This document shows, one piece after another, positions 7,706 through 17,047 of a DNA stretch of 64,000 nt. The stretch is taken from contig JAUIAV010000019.1 of assembly GCA_030425195.1 (NCBI GenBank), positions 20,727 through 84,726 of the forward strand, read 5' to 3'. Below the pieces are notes generated by a model. That model was not told where the DNA came from. It ran no database searches and was given only the letters and a program-made list of their open reading frames with translations. Numbering within the stretch: position 1 is the stretch's first letter; each line of letters starts with the position of its first letter. The position numbers and the translations under genes were made by a program. The stretch comes from Gammaproteobacteria bacterium. GTDB lineage: Bacteria; Pseudomonadota; Gammaproteobacteria; Pseudomonadales; Azotimanducaceae.

Positions 7706-8667
7706 AGGCGCGGATCGGCATCGATCTTGGCGGGACCAAGGTCGAGGGTATCCGCCTGGAGCCCGACGGTGCGGTGAGCGCGCGGCTTCGCGTCGACACA
7801 CCGAAGAACGACTATCCGGCCACGGTTTCCGCCATCGTGGATCTGGCCGGAGCGCTGGATCCGGACCGGCGGCTGAAGATCGGGGTAGGCACGCCTGGAA
7901 GCTGGGTGGCGGCGCGCGGACAGATGCAGAACTGCAACTCCACCTGGCTCAACCGCCGACCTCTGCTCTCGGACCTGAACGCGGCGCTCGAAGACCGGGT
8001 GCGGATCGCCAACGACGCGGACTGTTTCGCGCTCTCCGAAGCCCACGGCGGCAGCGCGGGCAGCGAAGGAATCGTGTTCGGGGTGATTCTCGGCACGGGC
8101 GTGGGCGGCGGCATCGTCATGGACGGCCGGCTGGTCGCAGGCCCTAACGGGCTTGCCGGCGAATGGGGGCACACCCCATTGGTGCAGACGGAACCGGGGC
8201 TGCCACCCCGGACCTGCTACTGCGGGCGAACGGACTGTGTGGAGACTTTCCTGTCCGGCCCCGGCCTGCTGCTCACGCATCGGACGCTCTGGGCGGAGGA
8301 AAACGACGGACCGGACTCGGCAGAGACCGTTTACGAGCGCGCCGCGCTGCCGGCGGATCCGGGTGTCTGGTGGGACACGAGCGATCCTTCGGCACCGGAT
8401 GCCCGGGACCGTGCCCGGCTCACCCTGCACACCTGGTGCCGGATGCTGGGCGCGAACCTGGCGAGAGTCGTCAACACCCTGGATCCTCACGTGATCGTGC
8501 TCGGCGGCGGCCTTTCCGGGATGCGGGCCGTATACCCCGCCATCCGAGCCTGCATGGCGCCTCACGTATTCGGTGAGGTGTTCGAGACGAGGCTCCTCGC
8601 ACCCCGGTTCGGTGCTGCCAGCGGGGTCAGGGGTGCCGCCTGGCTCTGGGGCGAGTCAGAGAGCTGA
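7702..8667 (+). CDS. ROK-family sugar kinase, Mak (fructokinase)-like
   Basis: A 321-residue ROK kinase. The N-terminal phosphate loop is IGIDLGGTKVEG, the ATP loop is GTGVGGG, the ROK signature follows LAGEWGHTPL, and a zinc-binding CYCGRTDCVETF cluster is present. The stretch QNCNSTWLNRRPLLSDL matches E. coli Mak more closely than NagK, so the substrate may be fructose or another hexose. The gene is translationally coupled to ampD, which makes amino-sugar salvage from recycled cell wall an attractive alternative. The start is GTG overlapping the ampD stop. Confidence 0.88.
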   Translation: MKARIGIDLGGTKVEGIRLEPDGAVSARLRVDTPKNDYPATVSAIVDLAGALDPDRRLKIGVGTPGSWVAARGQMQNCNSTWLNRRPLLSDLNAALEDRVRIANDADCFALSEAHGGSAGSEGIVFGVILGTGVGGGIVMDGRLVAGPNGLAGEWGHTPLVQTEPGLPPRTCYCGRTDCVETFLSGPGLLLTHRTLWAEENDGPDSAETVYERAALPADPGVWWDTSDPSAPDARDRARLTLHTWCRMLGANLARVVNTLDPHVIVLGGGLSGMRAVYPAIRACMAPHVFGEVFETRLLAPRFGAASGVRGAAWLWGESES

Positions 8668-8677
8668 TTTCCAGCTC
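8661..8677. other. Hairpin after the ROK kinase stop
   Basis: GAGCTG-ATTTC-CAGCTC forms a 6-base-pair hairpin spanning the stop codon. No T run follows, so it is at best a weak RNA-end signal between the ampD operon and aceE. Confidence 0.3.
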
Positions 8678-8769
8678 GGATCCCGGGAAAATAGGCGCTG
8701 CTCGACGGTTCAGCCGGGCAAACAATGCGACAATAGGGCCCTGAAGCCAGAGAAGGAAAGGACGATTTC

Positions 8770-11430
8770 ATGGCGTATCCACGCGAGATGACCGACTCAG
8801 ATCCCGGCGAGACCCGGGAGTGGCTCGATTCCCTGGAATACGTACTCGAGAACGAAGGCACCGACCGGGCGAACTTTCTGCTCGAACGGCTCTCGGCCCG
8901 GATGACCAAGACGGGCGCGAGGCTGCCCTACACCATCACCACCCCCTACCGGAACACCATCCCGTCGAACCGGGAGGCGTTCATGCCGGGGGACCTGTTC
9001 ATGGAGCGTCGGATACGCTCGCTCATCCGCTGGAACGCGCTGGCCATGGTGGTCCGCGCCAACAGCCGGCCGGGAGAGCTCGGCGGGCACATCTCCTCGT
9101 TCGCCTCGTCGGCCACACTTTACGACGTCGGCTTCAACTACTTCTTTCATGGTCCGACCAAGGACCACGCCGGTGATCTCATCTATTTCCAGGGCCATGC
9201 GTCACCGGGCATCTACGCACGTTCCTTCCTGGAAGGTCGCCTGTCGGAATCCCAGCTCGACAACTTCCGGCAGGAGGTCGCCGGGGAAGGGCTTTCGTCC
9301 TACCCCCACCCGTGGCTGATGCCGGATTACTGGCAGTTCCCCACCGTTTCCATGGGGCTCGGTCCGATCCAGGCCATCTACCAGGCCCACATCATGAAGT
9401 ACCTGGACAGCCGGGGGATGCTGGAGCGGGGCAACCGCAAGGTCTGGGCCTTCCTCGGAGACGGCGAATGCGACGAGCCGGAAGCGCTTGGCGCGCTCTC
9501 CATGGCGGGGCGGGAGAAGCTCGACAATCTGATCTTCGTGGTGAACTGCAACCTGCAGCGGCTGGATGGTCCGGTCCGGGGCAACTCGAAAATCATTCAG
9601 GAGCTGGAAGGCTCCTTCCGTGGCGCTGGCTGGAACGTGATCAAGGTGGTCTGGGGCCGCCTGTGGGATCCCCTGTTCGCCAACGATTCCCAGGGCTTCA
9701 TGCAGCAGCGCATGAACGAGGTGGTGGACGGCGAATACCAGAATTACAAGGCCAAAGGCGGCGGCTACACCCGCGAGCACTTCTTCGGGAAATATCCGGA
9801 GCTGGCGGCCATGGTCGAGAATCTTTCCGACGACGACATCATGCGTCTGAACCGGGGCGGTCACGATCCGTTCAAGGTCTATGCCGCCTACCATGCGGCG
9901 GTGAACCATACCGGGGAACCCACCGTGATTCTGGCGAAGACGGTGAAGGGCTACGGCATGGGCGATGCCGGCGAAGCGGAAAATGACACTCACCAGGTGA
10001 AGAAGCTCAACTTCCAGGAGCTCAAGCACTTCCGCGACCGGTTCGACATTCCGCTCAACGACAAGGAGCTGGAAGACATTCCCTTCTACCGGCCGGCCGA
10101 GGACAGTCCGGAGATGAAGTATCTGCGGGCCCAGCGGGAACGGCTCGGCGGTGTCCTGCCCAAACGGGTGGTGGCGGCAGAGACCTTCAAGGTGCCGCCT
10201 CTGTCCACGTTCAAGAATCAGCTCGAAGGGACCGGGGAACGGGAGAACTCCACCACCATGGGGTTCGTGCGTTTTCTCGCGACCCTGCTCAGGGACAAGA
10301 GCATCGGCAAGCGCGTGGTGCCCATCGTTCCAGACGAGGCGCGAACCTTCGGTATGGAAGGCATGTTCCGCCAGCTGGGTATCTACTCGTCGGCCGGGCA
10401 GCTCTACGAGCCGGAAGACTCGGGGGAGATCGCGGCCTACAAGGAATCCAAGGACGGTCAGGTGCTGGAGGAAGGGATCAACGAAGCCGGCGCGTTCTCC
10501 GCCTGGCTCGCGGCTGCCACCTCGTACAGCACGCATCAGTACACGCTGATTCCCTTCTACATCTATTACTCCATGTTCGGCTTCCAGCGGGTCGGTGATC
10601 TGGCTTGGGCGGCCGGAGACAGCCAGGCGCGCGGCTTTCTGCTCGGCGGCACCGCGGGCAGAACGACGCTGAACGGCGAAGGTCTCCAGCACCAGGACGG
10701 TCACAGCCATGTGCTGTCTTCGACGATCCCGAACTGCGTATCCTACGATCCCTGCTACACCTACGAGCTGGCCGTGATCCTGCGCGAAGGGCTCCGGCGC
10801 ATGGTGGAAGAGCACGAGAGCGTCTTCTACTACGTCACGGTGATGAACGAAGCCTATCGCCAGCCCGCCATGCCGGAGGGGGTGGAGGAAGGCATTCTCA
10901 AGGGCATGTATCCGTTGCGCACGCTGAGAGGTAAAGGGCCGACGATCCGGCTGCTTGGTGCGGGCACCATCCTCCGGGAAGTGGAGGCGGCGGCGGAGAT
11001 CCTGAACGCGCAGCACGATCTGACCGTGGAAGTGTTCAGCGTCACCAGCTTCACGGAGCTCAACCGCGACGGCGACGACGTGGCCAGATGGAACCTGCTG
11101 CATCCGGACGAAACGCCGAAGATTTCGCATGCACAGTCCCTGCTCAACGGTGACGCGCCGGTGGTGGTTTCCAGCGACTACATGAAGTCTCTCGCGGAGC
11201 CGCTGCGGGGTCAGATCGAGGCGGACGTGCACGTGCTCGGCACGGACGGCTTCGGGCGCAGCGACACCCGTGAACGGCTCCGTCATTTTTTCGAGGTGGA
11301 CCGCAAGTTCGTCACCCTGGCCGCGCTCAAGATGCTGGCCGATCAGCAGAAGCTGCCGGTGGAGACGGTCACCCGGGCCCGGGACGAATTCGGCATCGAT
11401 CCGGACAAGGCCAATCCGCGGCTGGTTTGA
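8770..11430 (+). CDS. aceE: Pyruvate dehydrogenase E1 component, homodimeric type
   Basis: An 886-residue thiamin-diphosphate enzyme that decarboxylates pyruvate and passes the acetyl group to the E2 lipoyl arm. The length is normal for AceE. The ThDP motif GDGECDEPEALGAL begins near residue 231 and ends at NCNLQ. Other family blocks are GELGGHISSFAS, FQGHASPGIYARSFLEGR, KTVKGYGMG and LLGGTAGRTTLNGEGLQHQDG. The ATG at 8770 follows AAGGAAAGG. It is 27 bases from aceF and certainly in the same operon. No pdhR or lpd is present nearby, so E3 must be encoded elsewhere. Confidence 0.98.
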   Translation: MAYPREMTDSDPGETREWLDSLEYVLENEGTDRANFLLERLSARMTKTGARLPYTITTPYRNTIPSNREAFMPGDLFMERRIRSLIRWNALAMVVRANSRPGELGGHISSFASSATLYDVGFNYFFHGPTKDHAGDLIYFQGHASPGIYARSFLEGRLSESQLDNFRQEVAGEGLSSYPHPWLMPDYWQFPTVSMGLGPIQAIYQAHIMKYLDSRGMLERGNRKVWAFLGDGECDEPEALGALSMAGREKLDNLIFVVNCNLQRLDGPVRGNSKIIQELEGSFRGAGWNVIKVVWGRLWDPLFANDSQGFMQQRMNEVVDGEYQNYKAKGGGYTREHFFGKYPELAAMVENLSDDDIMRLNRGGHDPFKVYAAYHAAVNHTGEPTVILAKTVKGYGMGDAGEAENDTHQVKKLNFQELKHFRDRFDIPLNDKELEDIPFYRPAEDSPEMKYLRAQRERLGGVLPKRVVAAETFKVPPLSTFKNQLEGTGERENSTTMGFVRFLATLLRDKSIGKRVVPIVPDEARTFGMEGMFRQLGIYSSAGQLYEPEDSGEIAAYKESKDGQVLEEGINEAGAFSAWLAAATSYSTHQYTLIPFYIYYSMFGFQRVGDLAWAAGDSQARGFLLGGTAGRTTLNGEGLQHQDGHSHVLSSTIPNCVSYDPCYTYELAVILREGLRRMVEEHESVFYYVTVMNEAYRQPAMPEGVEEGILKGMYPLRTLRGKGPTIRLLGAGTILREVEAAAEILNAQHDLTVEVFSVTSFTELNRDGDDVARWNLLHPDETPKISHAQSLLNGDAPVVVSSDYMKSLAEPLRGQIEADVHVLGTDGFGRSDTRERLRHFFEVDRKFVTLAALKMLADQQKLPVETVTRARDEFGIDPDKANPRLV

Positions 11431-11457
11431 GCAGCGTCAACAGGATAAGGAAGCACT

Positions 11458-13092
11458 GTGGCTCATGAAGTAAGAATTCCGGACATTGGTGACGTCGACG
11501 AGGTCGAGGTCATCGAGATCTGCGTTGCCGTGGGCGACCAGGTAGGTCCGGATGACGCCCTCATCGTGATCGAATCGGACAAGGCGTCCATGGAGGTCCC
11601 GGCAGGGACGTCCGGAACCATTGCCAGCATCGACGTGTCGCTGGGCGATCAGGTGGCGGAAGGATCGCTGGTGGTGACGCTGGAGGTCGAGGACGGCGGA
11701 TCCGAACCTGAGTCATCGGAGCATTCGTCGGAGGCGGAGCCCCAATCGGAACCGGAACCGGAACCGGAACCGGAACCGGAATCGGAAAAGAACACTGAGG
11801 CAGCAGATTCCGGACGTTCCACGGTGGAAGTGCGGGTGCCGGACATCGGCGAGGCCACCAACGTAGTCGTCATCGAGGTGGCGGTGGAGGCCGGTGCCGA
11901 GGTCAGTGAATCGGACCTGCTGGTGGTGGTGGAATCCGACAAGGCCTCCATGGAAATCCCGGCCGGTCAGGCAGGCACCGTCAGCCGGGTGCACGTGGAA
12001 GAAGGCAGCGAAGTGGAAGAGGGAACCCTGATCGCGACGATCGAGGTCTCCGGCAAGCAGGCGGCTCCGCGTGCTACCGCTTCCCCGAAGCCGTCCGAAC
12101 GCGACAAGCCGGCGGCTGCCGCTGAGACGAAGCCGGCCCGGACGGCGGAACCGGCATCGGCACCGGATGCACCCGAGCGCGAGGCGTCCGCGAAAGACGT
12201 TTACGCGAGCCCGGCGGTGCGTCGGCTGGCCCGGGAGCTCGGCGTGAAGCTCACCGAGGTGAAGGGCAGCGGCAATCGGGGCCGCATCCTCAAGGAAGAC
12301 GTGAAAGCCCACGTGAAGAAGGCGATGACACAGCCGGCCGCGGCGGGTGAAGGCAGTGGCATTCCCGCCATCCCGACCGTGGACTTCAGCCGGTTCGGAC
12401 CGGTGGAGGAGCAGAAGCTGTCCAGGGTCCGGGCTGCTGGTGCCGTCAATCTGCATCGCAGCTGGCTGAATCTGCCGCACGTCACTCAGTTCGAGGAAGC
12501 GGACGTCACGGAGCTCGAAGCGTTCCGCGCGACCCTGAAGGAGGAGGCCGCCAGACGGGATGTGAAGATCACGCCCATCGCTTTCATCATCAAGGCCTGC
12601 TGTTACGCCCTGCAGGAGTTTCCCACCTTCAATGCGTCGCTGGACGCCGAGGTGAAGAACTTCATTCTGAAGAAGTACTACCACATCGGTTTCGCCGTCG
12701 ACACACCGGACGGCCTGGTGGTTCCCGTGATCCGCGACGCGGATCGGATGGGGGTGTGGGATCTGTCGGAGGCGGTGGCCGAGCTGGCGGAGAAGGCCCG
12801 GACCCAGAAGCTCGGCATGAGCGACATGCAGGGCGGCTCCTTCAGCATCTCGAGCCTCGGCAACATCGGCGGCACCGGCTTCACACCGCTCATCAATGCA
12901 CCGGAAGTCGCCATCCTCGGCGTTTCCAGACTGGTGACCAAACCGATGTGGGACGGCGGCGAGTTTCAGCCGCGGAAGATGCTGCCGCTCTCTCTGTCAT
13001 ACGACCATCGTGCCATCAACGGGGCAGAGGCAGGCAGATTCATGGCCATGCTGGCGGAGCTGCTCGGGGACATCCGGCGCCTGGCGCTCTGA
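11458..13092 (+). CDS. aceF: Pyruvate dehydrogenase E2, dihydrolipoyl acetyltransferase
   Basis: A 544-residue E2 subunit. Two lipoyl domains carry modifiable lysines at K42 and K162 (both in ESDKASME). They are joined by an acidic Glu-Pro linker and followed by an Ala/Pro-rich linker. The peripheral subunit-binding domain spans about 248-283 (YASPAVRRLARELGVKL). The catalytic domain ends with YDHRAINGAEAGRF, with active-site His at about 517. Asn replaces the Asp of E. coli (DHRVIDG), as in the Azotobacter and Pseudomonas enzymes. It forms the core of the complex with AceE. Confidence 0.98.
   Translation: MAHEVRIPDIGDVDEVEVIEICVAVGDQVGPDDALIVIESDKASMEVPAGTSGTIASIDVSLGDQVAEGSLVVTLEVEDGGSEPESSEHSSEAEPQSEPEPEPEPEPESEKNTEAADSGRSTVEVRVPDIGEATNVVVIEVAVEAGAEVSESDLLVVVESDKASMEIPAGQAGTVSRVHVEEGSEVEEGTLIATIEVSGKQAAPRATASPKPSERDKPAAAAETKPARTAEPASAPDAPEREASAKDVYASPAVRRLARELGVKLTEVKGSGNRGRILKEDVKAHVKKAMTQPAAAGEGSGIPAIPTVDFSRFGPVEEQKLSRVRAAGAVNLHRSWLNLPHVTQFEEADVTELEAFRATLKEEAARRDVKITPIAFIIKACCYALQEFPTFNASLDAEVKNFILKKYYHIGFAVDTPDGLVVPVIRDADRMGVWDLSEAVAELAEKARTQKLGMSDMQGGSFSISSLGNIGGTGFTPLINAPEVAILGVSRLVTKPMWDGGEFQPRKMLPLSLSYDHRAINGAEAGRFMAMLAELLGDIRRLAL
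11748..11782 (+). repeat. In-frame GGAACC hexanucleotide repeat in aceF
   Basis: Five perfect GGAACC units and a partial sixth encode the Glu-Pro run of the first interdomain linker. Because the unit is six bases, copy-number changes would lengthen or shorten the linker without shifting the frame. Confidence 0.85.
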
Positions 13093-13098
13093 TCCGGT

Positions 13099-13641
13099 TC
13101 AGACGTCCTTTTTCCCGGTGCCGCGCCACTGGCTCTCGGCACCGGTGGTGAGCGTGCGTGCCATGACGAAGAAGAGGTCGCTCAGCCGGTTCAGGTAGCG
13201 GGCGGCATCGGCGGCATCCTCCGTGGCCCAGGCATGCCGTTCGGCGCGCCGGCAGACCGTACGGCAGACGTGCGTGAGGGAGACGGTCTCGCTGCCGCCG
13301 GGAATGACGAACTCGGTCAGCGGCGGCAGCGCTTCGTTCAGACTGCTCACCTGTGATTCGATCCACTCCGGCTCCGGTGCGGGGACGGCGCCCAGGGTCG
13401 CCAGGTGTGCGCCGAGATCGAACAGCTCCTGCTGCAGACGGCCGAGGCTCTCTTCGAACCGGTCCGTGCCGTCGATGCTAAGTCGGGCCACCAGCCAGCC
13501 GACGAAGCTGTTCAGCTCGTCCACGGCGCCGATGGCGTGCACACGTTCGCTGGACTTCGCAATGCTGGAGCCGTCCGCCAGGGAGGTTTGGCCGGCGTCG
13601 CCGCGGCGCGTGGTCACGCGTGTGATGCGTCGTTTCGCCAT
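13099..13641 (-). CDS. Cob(I)alamin adenosyltransferase, PduO type
   Basis: A 180-residue ATP:cob(I)alamin adenosyltransferase, which makes adenosylcobalamin. The N-terminal ATP-binding pattern TRRGDAGQTSLADG and the following VHAIGAVDELNSFVGW are diagnostic of the PduO/MMAB family. FVIPGGSE and CRTVCRRAER further on are also conserved, as is the C-terminal YLNRLSDLFFVMAR. The family acts as a trimer. It lies tail to tail with aceF, six bases away, and 13 bases downstream of the next minus-strand gene, with which it may be co-transcribed. Confidence 0.95.
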   Translation of the reverse strand: MAKRRITRVTTRRGDAGQTSLADGSSIAKSSERVHAIGAVDELNSFVGWLVARLSIDGTDRFEESLGRLQQELFDLGAHLATLGAVPAPEPEWIESQVSSLNEALPPLTEFVIPGGSETVSLTHVCRTVCRRAERHAWATEDAADAARYLNRLSDLFFVMARTLTTGAESQWRGTGKKDV

Positions 13642-13654
13642 GCGGGGGGTGCTG

Positions 13655-14632
13655 TCAGCCGGCGGGTCGGTGATTGGGATCGAACGGCTGAACGGTGATC
13701 AGTCCCGTGTCGAACGATCGGGTCAGACCCTCGTAGGCATGGCGCATGAAATGCTTGGGGTGCGGGAATCCGGTGGCTGCATCGGCCGCCGAGATGCTCA
13801 CGCCCACCACCACGGGGATGTACCCTTCGCTGGTCTTGAAGGAGTGCATGTAGAGATTGTCGAAGATGCGCCGGAAGCTCTGTGACGTGCAGTTCTGAAT
13901 GTCCGGCTGCAGGGTGATCACGGCGAACATGTTGGATTCCGGCCGGGTTACCACATCCAGCGGCCGGACCAGCTGGCGCACCTTGGCGCCGATGCCGGAG
14001 ATGAGCTCGTCGACGATGGCCTGCTCGTACTGCTCCTGGATCACCTCCAGATTGTTGATCCCCACCAGCAGCAGACAGGCGGCACCTCCGCGTGTTTCCG
14101 CGTGTTTCACCGTGTCGGTGATGCGCTCGAAGGTGAACTTGAGATTGCCGAGTCCGGTCACAGGATCCACCAGGTCGGTGGTCTGCAGCTCTCTGATCTT
14201 CTTGCGCAGCAGCTTGTTGGTGCGCAGCAGCTGATTCTGGCGGCTCGCGATCCGCTGGGCGGCGATCACCCGCGGCAGAAGCTGCGCCCGCAGGTTCGCC
14301 TTGTTGAGGAAATCGTCCACGCCTTCGTCGAAGGCGTCGTTCATGGCTTCCATGTCGTCCCGGGCCGTGAGCAGCATCACATAGGTGAAATGCTCGTTCG
14401 CGTCATCGAGCTTCTTCACCCGGCGGGTGAGTTCCAGGCCATCCATGCTCGGCATGAGCCAGTCGGCGATCAGGATCTGGGCGGGTCGTTTCTCCAGGGA
14501 TCGGAGCGCCTGGAGCGGATTGTTCGTGAAGCGCACGTTGGTGAAACCGCCGCCGCGGAGTGCCTTGGCGATGATGGCGCTGGAGAACTTCGCGTCATCG
14601 ACCACCAGAATTGGAATGTCCTCGTGCGACAT
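13655..14632 (-). CDS. Response regulator with degenerate GGDEF domain
   Basis: A receiver domain (ILVVDDAKFSSAII, phospho-acceptor Asp in LIADWLMPSMDG, Lys in FLNKAN) is followed by a GGDEF-like domain. It has DLVDPVTGLGNLKF, the usual entry to a GGDEF domain, but the active-site loop reads TRPESNMFAVI instead of RxGGDEF. It should therefore not make cyclic-di-GMP and may act as a binding or protein-interaction module. I chose the start MSHEDIPILVVDD at 14632 because the receiver fold begins there. In-frame ATGs at 14761 and 14803 would add a low-complexity leader of 43-57 residues. None has a clear ribosome-binding site. Confidence 0.85.
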   Translation of the reverse strand: MSHEDIPILVVDDAKFSSAIIAKALRGGGFTNVRFTNNPLQALRSLEKRPAQILIADWLMPSMDGLELTRRVKKLDDANEHFTYVMLLTARDDMEAMNDAFDEGVDDFLNKANLRAQLLPRVIAAQRIASRQNQLLRTNKLLRKKIRELQTTDLVDPVTGLGNLKFTFERITDTVKHAETRGGAACLLLVGINNLEVIQEQYEQAIVDELISGIGAKVRQLVRPLDVVTRPESNMFAVITLQPDIQNCTSQSFRRIFDNLYMHSFKTSEGYIPVVVGVSISAADAATGFPHPKHFMRHAYEGLTRSFDTGLITVQPFDPNHRPAG

Positions 14633-14908
14633 GGTATTTACGGTCTGGCTCGAACCGGGCACGGGCGTGCCTCGAGGCGGCACGCTGCCGTTCGCCTCCT
14701 GGCGTCCCGCGTCGGGGCTGCGGGGGGAAGACACACTCGGTTTGTTGTGGGGTCTTTCCATGAGGGTTCGATCAAATCGGCCGGTAAGTCTACCATGGTG
14801 CATTTCGCGTACCCGTGACCCAGTTTGGCAGCGTTTTGCAGACTATTTCGCTTGCCTTTGTAAGGGCGTTCGGGCGGGTCATCCGGGCTTTTGAGAGGAA
14901 CAGGATTC

Positions 14909-15391
14909 ATGCCGTCATTCGATGTGGTTTCGGAAGTGGACATTCAGGAAGTGCGCAATGCGGTGGACCAGGCGGTTCGGGAGCTGGGCACGCGGTTCGA
15001 TTTCCGCGGTGTGGATGCCGGATTCGAGCTCAGCGACGAGCGCATTCAGATTCATGCGGAAGAGGAGTTTCAGCTTGGCCAGATGCTTGACATTCTTCGT
15101 GACAAATTCACTCGCCGCGGGGTCGACGTACGGGCACTGGACCCGGGCGACGTGGAGGCATCCGGCAAGCAGAAACGCCAGTCTTTCGGGCTCAAGCAGG
15201 GTATCGACAAGGACTCGGCCAGAAAGATCGTCAAGCTGATCAAAGATTCCAAGCTGAAGGTGCAGTCCCAGATTCAAGGGGATCAGGTGCGGGTCACCGG
15301 CAAGAAACGCGACGATCTGCAGGAGGTCATCGCGGCGCTGAAAGAAGCCGAGCTCGACATGCCGCTGGAATTCAACAATTTCCGCGACTGA
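14909..15391 (+). CDS. yajQ: YajQ family cyclic-di-GMP/nucleotide-binding protein
   Basis: A 160-residue YajQ protein (formerly UPF0234) with two ferredoxin-like domains. Relatives bind cyclic-di-GMP or nucleotides and influence transcription and phage transcription. Diagnostic blocks are [10 protein letters not shown] at the start, [52 protein letters not shown] and the terminal LEFNNFRD. The ATG at 14909 has AGAGGAAC before it. An upstream in-frame start at 14891 would add six atypical residues. It faces away from the response regulator with the degenerate GGDEF domain. Confidence 0.97.
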   Translation: MPSFDVVSEVDIQEVRNAVDQAVRELGTRFDFRGVDAGFELSDERIQIHAEEEFQLGQMLDILRDKFTRRGVDVRALDPGDVEASGKQKRQSFGLKQGIDKDSARKIVKLIKDSKLKVQSQIQGDQVRVTGKKRDDLQEVIAALKEAELDMPLEFNNFRD

Positions 15392-15446
15392 ACCATCCGA
15401 CCGCATCGCCGGCGGCACGGACGGCGCGGAAGGCAGCATCCTGTCG

Positions 15447-16700
15447 GTGCTGTTCACCCGGAAGATGCTCATCTGCGTGGGCCTGGGCTTCGCTTCGGGC
15501 CTGCCGTTGTTTCTGCTCATCCAGCTCGTGCCCGCGTGGCTGCGGCTCGAAGGAGTCAGCCTCACGGCCATCGGTTTCTTCACCGCCATTCAGTACCCCT
15601 ACTCGCTGAAATTTCTCTGGTCGCCGTTCGTGGAACGGTATTCACCGCCCTGGCTCGGCCGTCGCCGGGGCTGGATGCTGATCACTCAGGTGCTGCTGAT
15701 CGGGGTGATCAGCGCGCTGGGAGTCTGGCAGCCGGCAGACGCCCTTCTGATGATCACCTTCATTGCCGTGCTGGTGGCCGTGTTCAGCGCAACCCAGGAC
15801 ATCGTGATCGATGCATATCGCCGGGAGCTCCTGGTGACGGATGGCGAGCTGGCTCTGGGCAACACGGTGCATGTGCAGGCCTATCGGCTGGCCGGGCTGG
15901 TACCCGGATCCCTCGGCATGATTCTGGCCGGGTTCATGCCCTGGGAGTGGGTGTTCCCGATCATGGCCGCCTTCATGGGTGTGGGCATCGTGCTGACGCT
16001 CTGCATCCGGGAGGCGCAGACCGAGCCGGTGGTTCCGGACAGCCTCAGGGCGGCAATCACGGAACCCTTCCGTGAGTTTTTCTCCCGGCGAGGCCACCGG
16101 GCTGCGCTGGCCGTGCTCGCCTTCATGTTTCTCTACAAGCTTGGAGACAACATGGCCACGGTGCTGGCCACCCCTTTCTATATCGACCTGGGTTTCAGCA
16201 CCACGCAGATCGGCCTCATCGCGAAGAATGCGGCGCTCTGGCCGTCCATCATCGGAGGCGTGCTCGGGGGGCTGATCATCGTCAAGATCGGCATCAATCG
16301 CGGTCTCTGGGTGTTCGGCTTCGTGCAGCTGGCGACCATATTCGGATTCGTCTGGCTTTCCCAGGCAGGCGCGGTGCCCTGGATTCTGGCGGTGGTGATC
16401 GCTGCGGAGTATCTGGGCGTGGGCCTGGGCACCGCGGCCTCCGTGGCCTTCATCGCCCGGGAAACGGCGAAGACGGCAGTGGCCACTCAGTTTGCGCTGT
16501 TCACCGCGCTCGCGGCGCTGCCCAGGGTGCTGGCTTCCAGCGTCAGCGGTCTGATCGTGGATACCATCGGCTGGACCCAGTTCTTCTATCTGTGCGCCAT
16601 TCTCGCGGTGCCGGGCATGCTGCTGCTTTACTGGGTGGCGCCTTTCAATGCGCCTTTCGACGACGGCCGATCCGATCAGGCCCCGGCATCCCAGCGGTAG
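15447..16700 (+). CDS. ampG: AmpG-type muropeptide permease (MFS)
   Basis: A 417-residue, twelve-helix major-facilitator protein of the AmpG group. It imports anhydro-muropeptides from the periplasm for recycling by AmpD and NagZ. The family features LGFASGLPLFL, YPYSLKFLWSPFVERYSPP, GRRRGWM and SATQDIVIDAYRREL near helices 2-5 are present. The start is GTG at 15447, preceded by GGAAGG. The length is on the short side; AmpG of enteric bacteria is about 490 residues. The last 25 bases overlap the tail of the convergent alkyltransferase-like gene. Confidence 0.92.
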   Translation: MLFTRKMLICVGLGFASGLPLFLLIQLVPAWLRLEGVSLTAIGFFTAIQYPYSLKFLWSPFVERYSPPWLGRRRGWMLITQVLLIGVISALGVWQPADALLMITFIAVLVAVFSATQDIVIDAYRRELLVTDGELALGNTVHVQAYRLAGLVPGSLGMILAGFMPWEWVFPIMAAFMGVGIVLTLCIREAQTEPVVPDSLRAAITEPFREFFSRRGHRAALAVLAFMFLYKLGDNMATVLATPFYIDLGFSTTQIGLIAKNAALWPSIIGGVLGGLIIVKIGINRGLWVFGFVQLATIFGFVWLSQAGAVPWILAVVIAAEYLGVGLGTAASVAFIARETAKTAVATQFALFTALAALPRVLASSVSGLIVDTIGWTQFFYLCAILAVPGMLLLYWVAPFNAPFDDGRSDQAPASQR

Positions 16701-17047
16701 GCTTTCGGGATCCGCTCACCCACGAACTCCACCCCCTCGGCGATCAGGCGTCTGCGCTGTTCCAGATGGCCGCCGCTGCCCGGGCGCTGGGAGATCTTCA
16801 GACTGGCGTTGACCACCCGGTGCCAGGGGAGCCTGGAACCCCTGGGCAACTCCCGGAGGGTGCGTCCGACCAGGCGGGCATGCCGGGGCATCCCCGCCAG
16901 AGCGGCGATCTGGCCGTAGCTGGCGACCCGGCCTTTCGGGATCATGGCCATCACCTGCCAGATCCGCTCGGCCGGTTCCGGTTGCATTTCGTCCGCCCCG
17001 CGCCCAGATTGGCCCCTCGTCCTGTGACCCGGTTTCGCTCTCGCCAT
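16676..17047 (-). CDS. atl: Alkyltransferase-like protein (ATL), MGMT DNA-binding fold
   Basis: A 123-residue protein matching the C-terminal domain of O6-alkylguanine-DNA alkyltransferases (PKGRVASYGQIAALAG, ARLVGRTLRELP). The reactive Cys of PCHRV is replaced by Trp (LPWHRVV), the mark of alkyltransferase-like proteins such as E. coli YbaZ. These bind O6-alkylguanine lesions and flag them for nucleotide excision repair instead of repairing them. The first ATG (17047) shares its CATG with the divergent fxsA start. An internal ATG at 16987 (MQPEPAER) gives a more typical length and is a credible alternative start. Confidence 0.93.
   Translation of the reverse strand: MARAKPGHRTRGQSGRGADEMQPEPAERIWQVMAMIPKGRVASYGQIAALAGMPRHARLVGRTLRELPRGSRLPWHRVVNASLKISQRPGSGGHLEQRRRLIAEGVEFVGERIPKAYRWDAGA

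Noticed and set aside
9202..11286. Long antisense open frame across aceE
   Set aside because: It is a shadow caused by high GC; aceE on the plus strand has full family homology.
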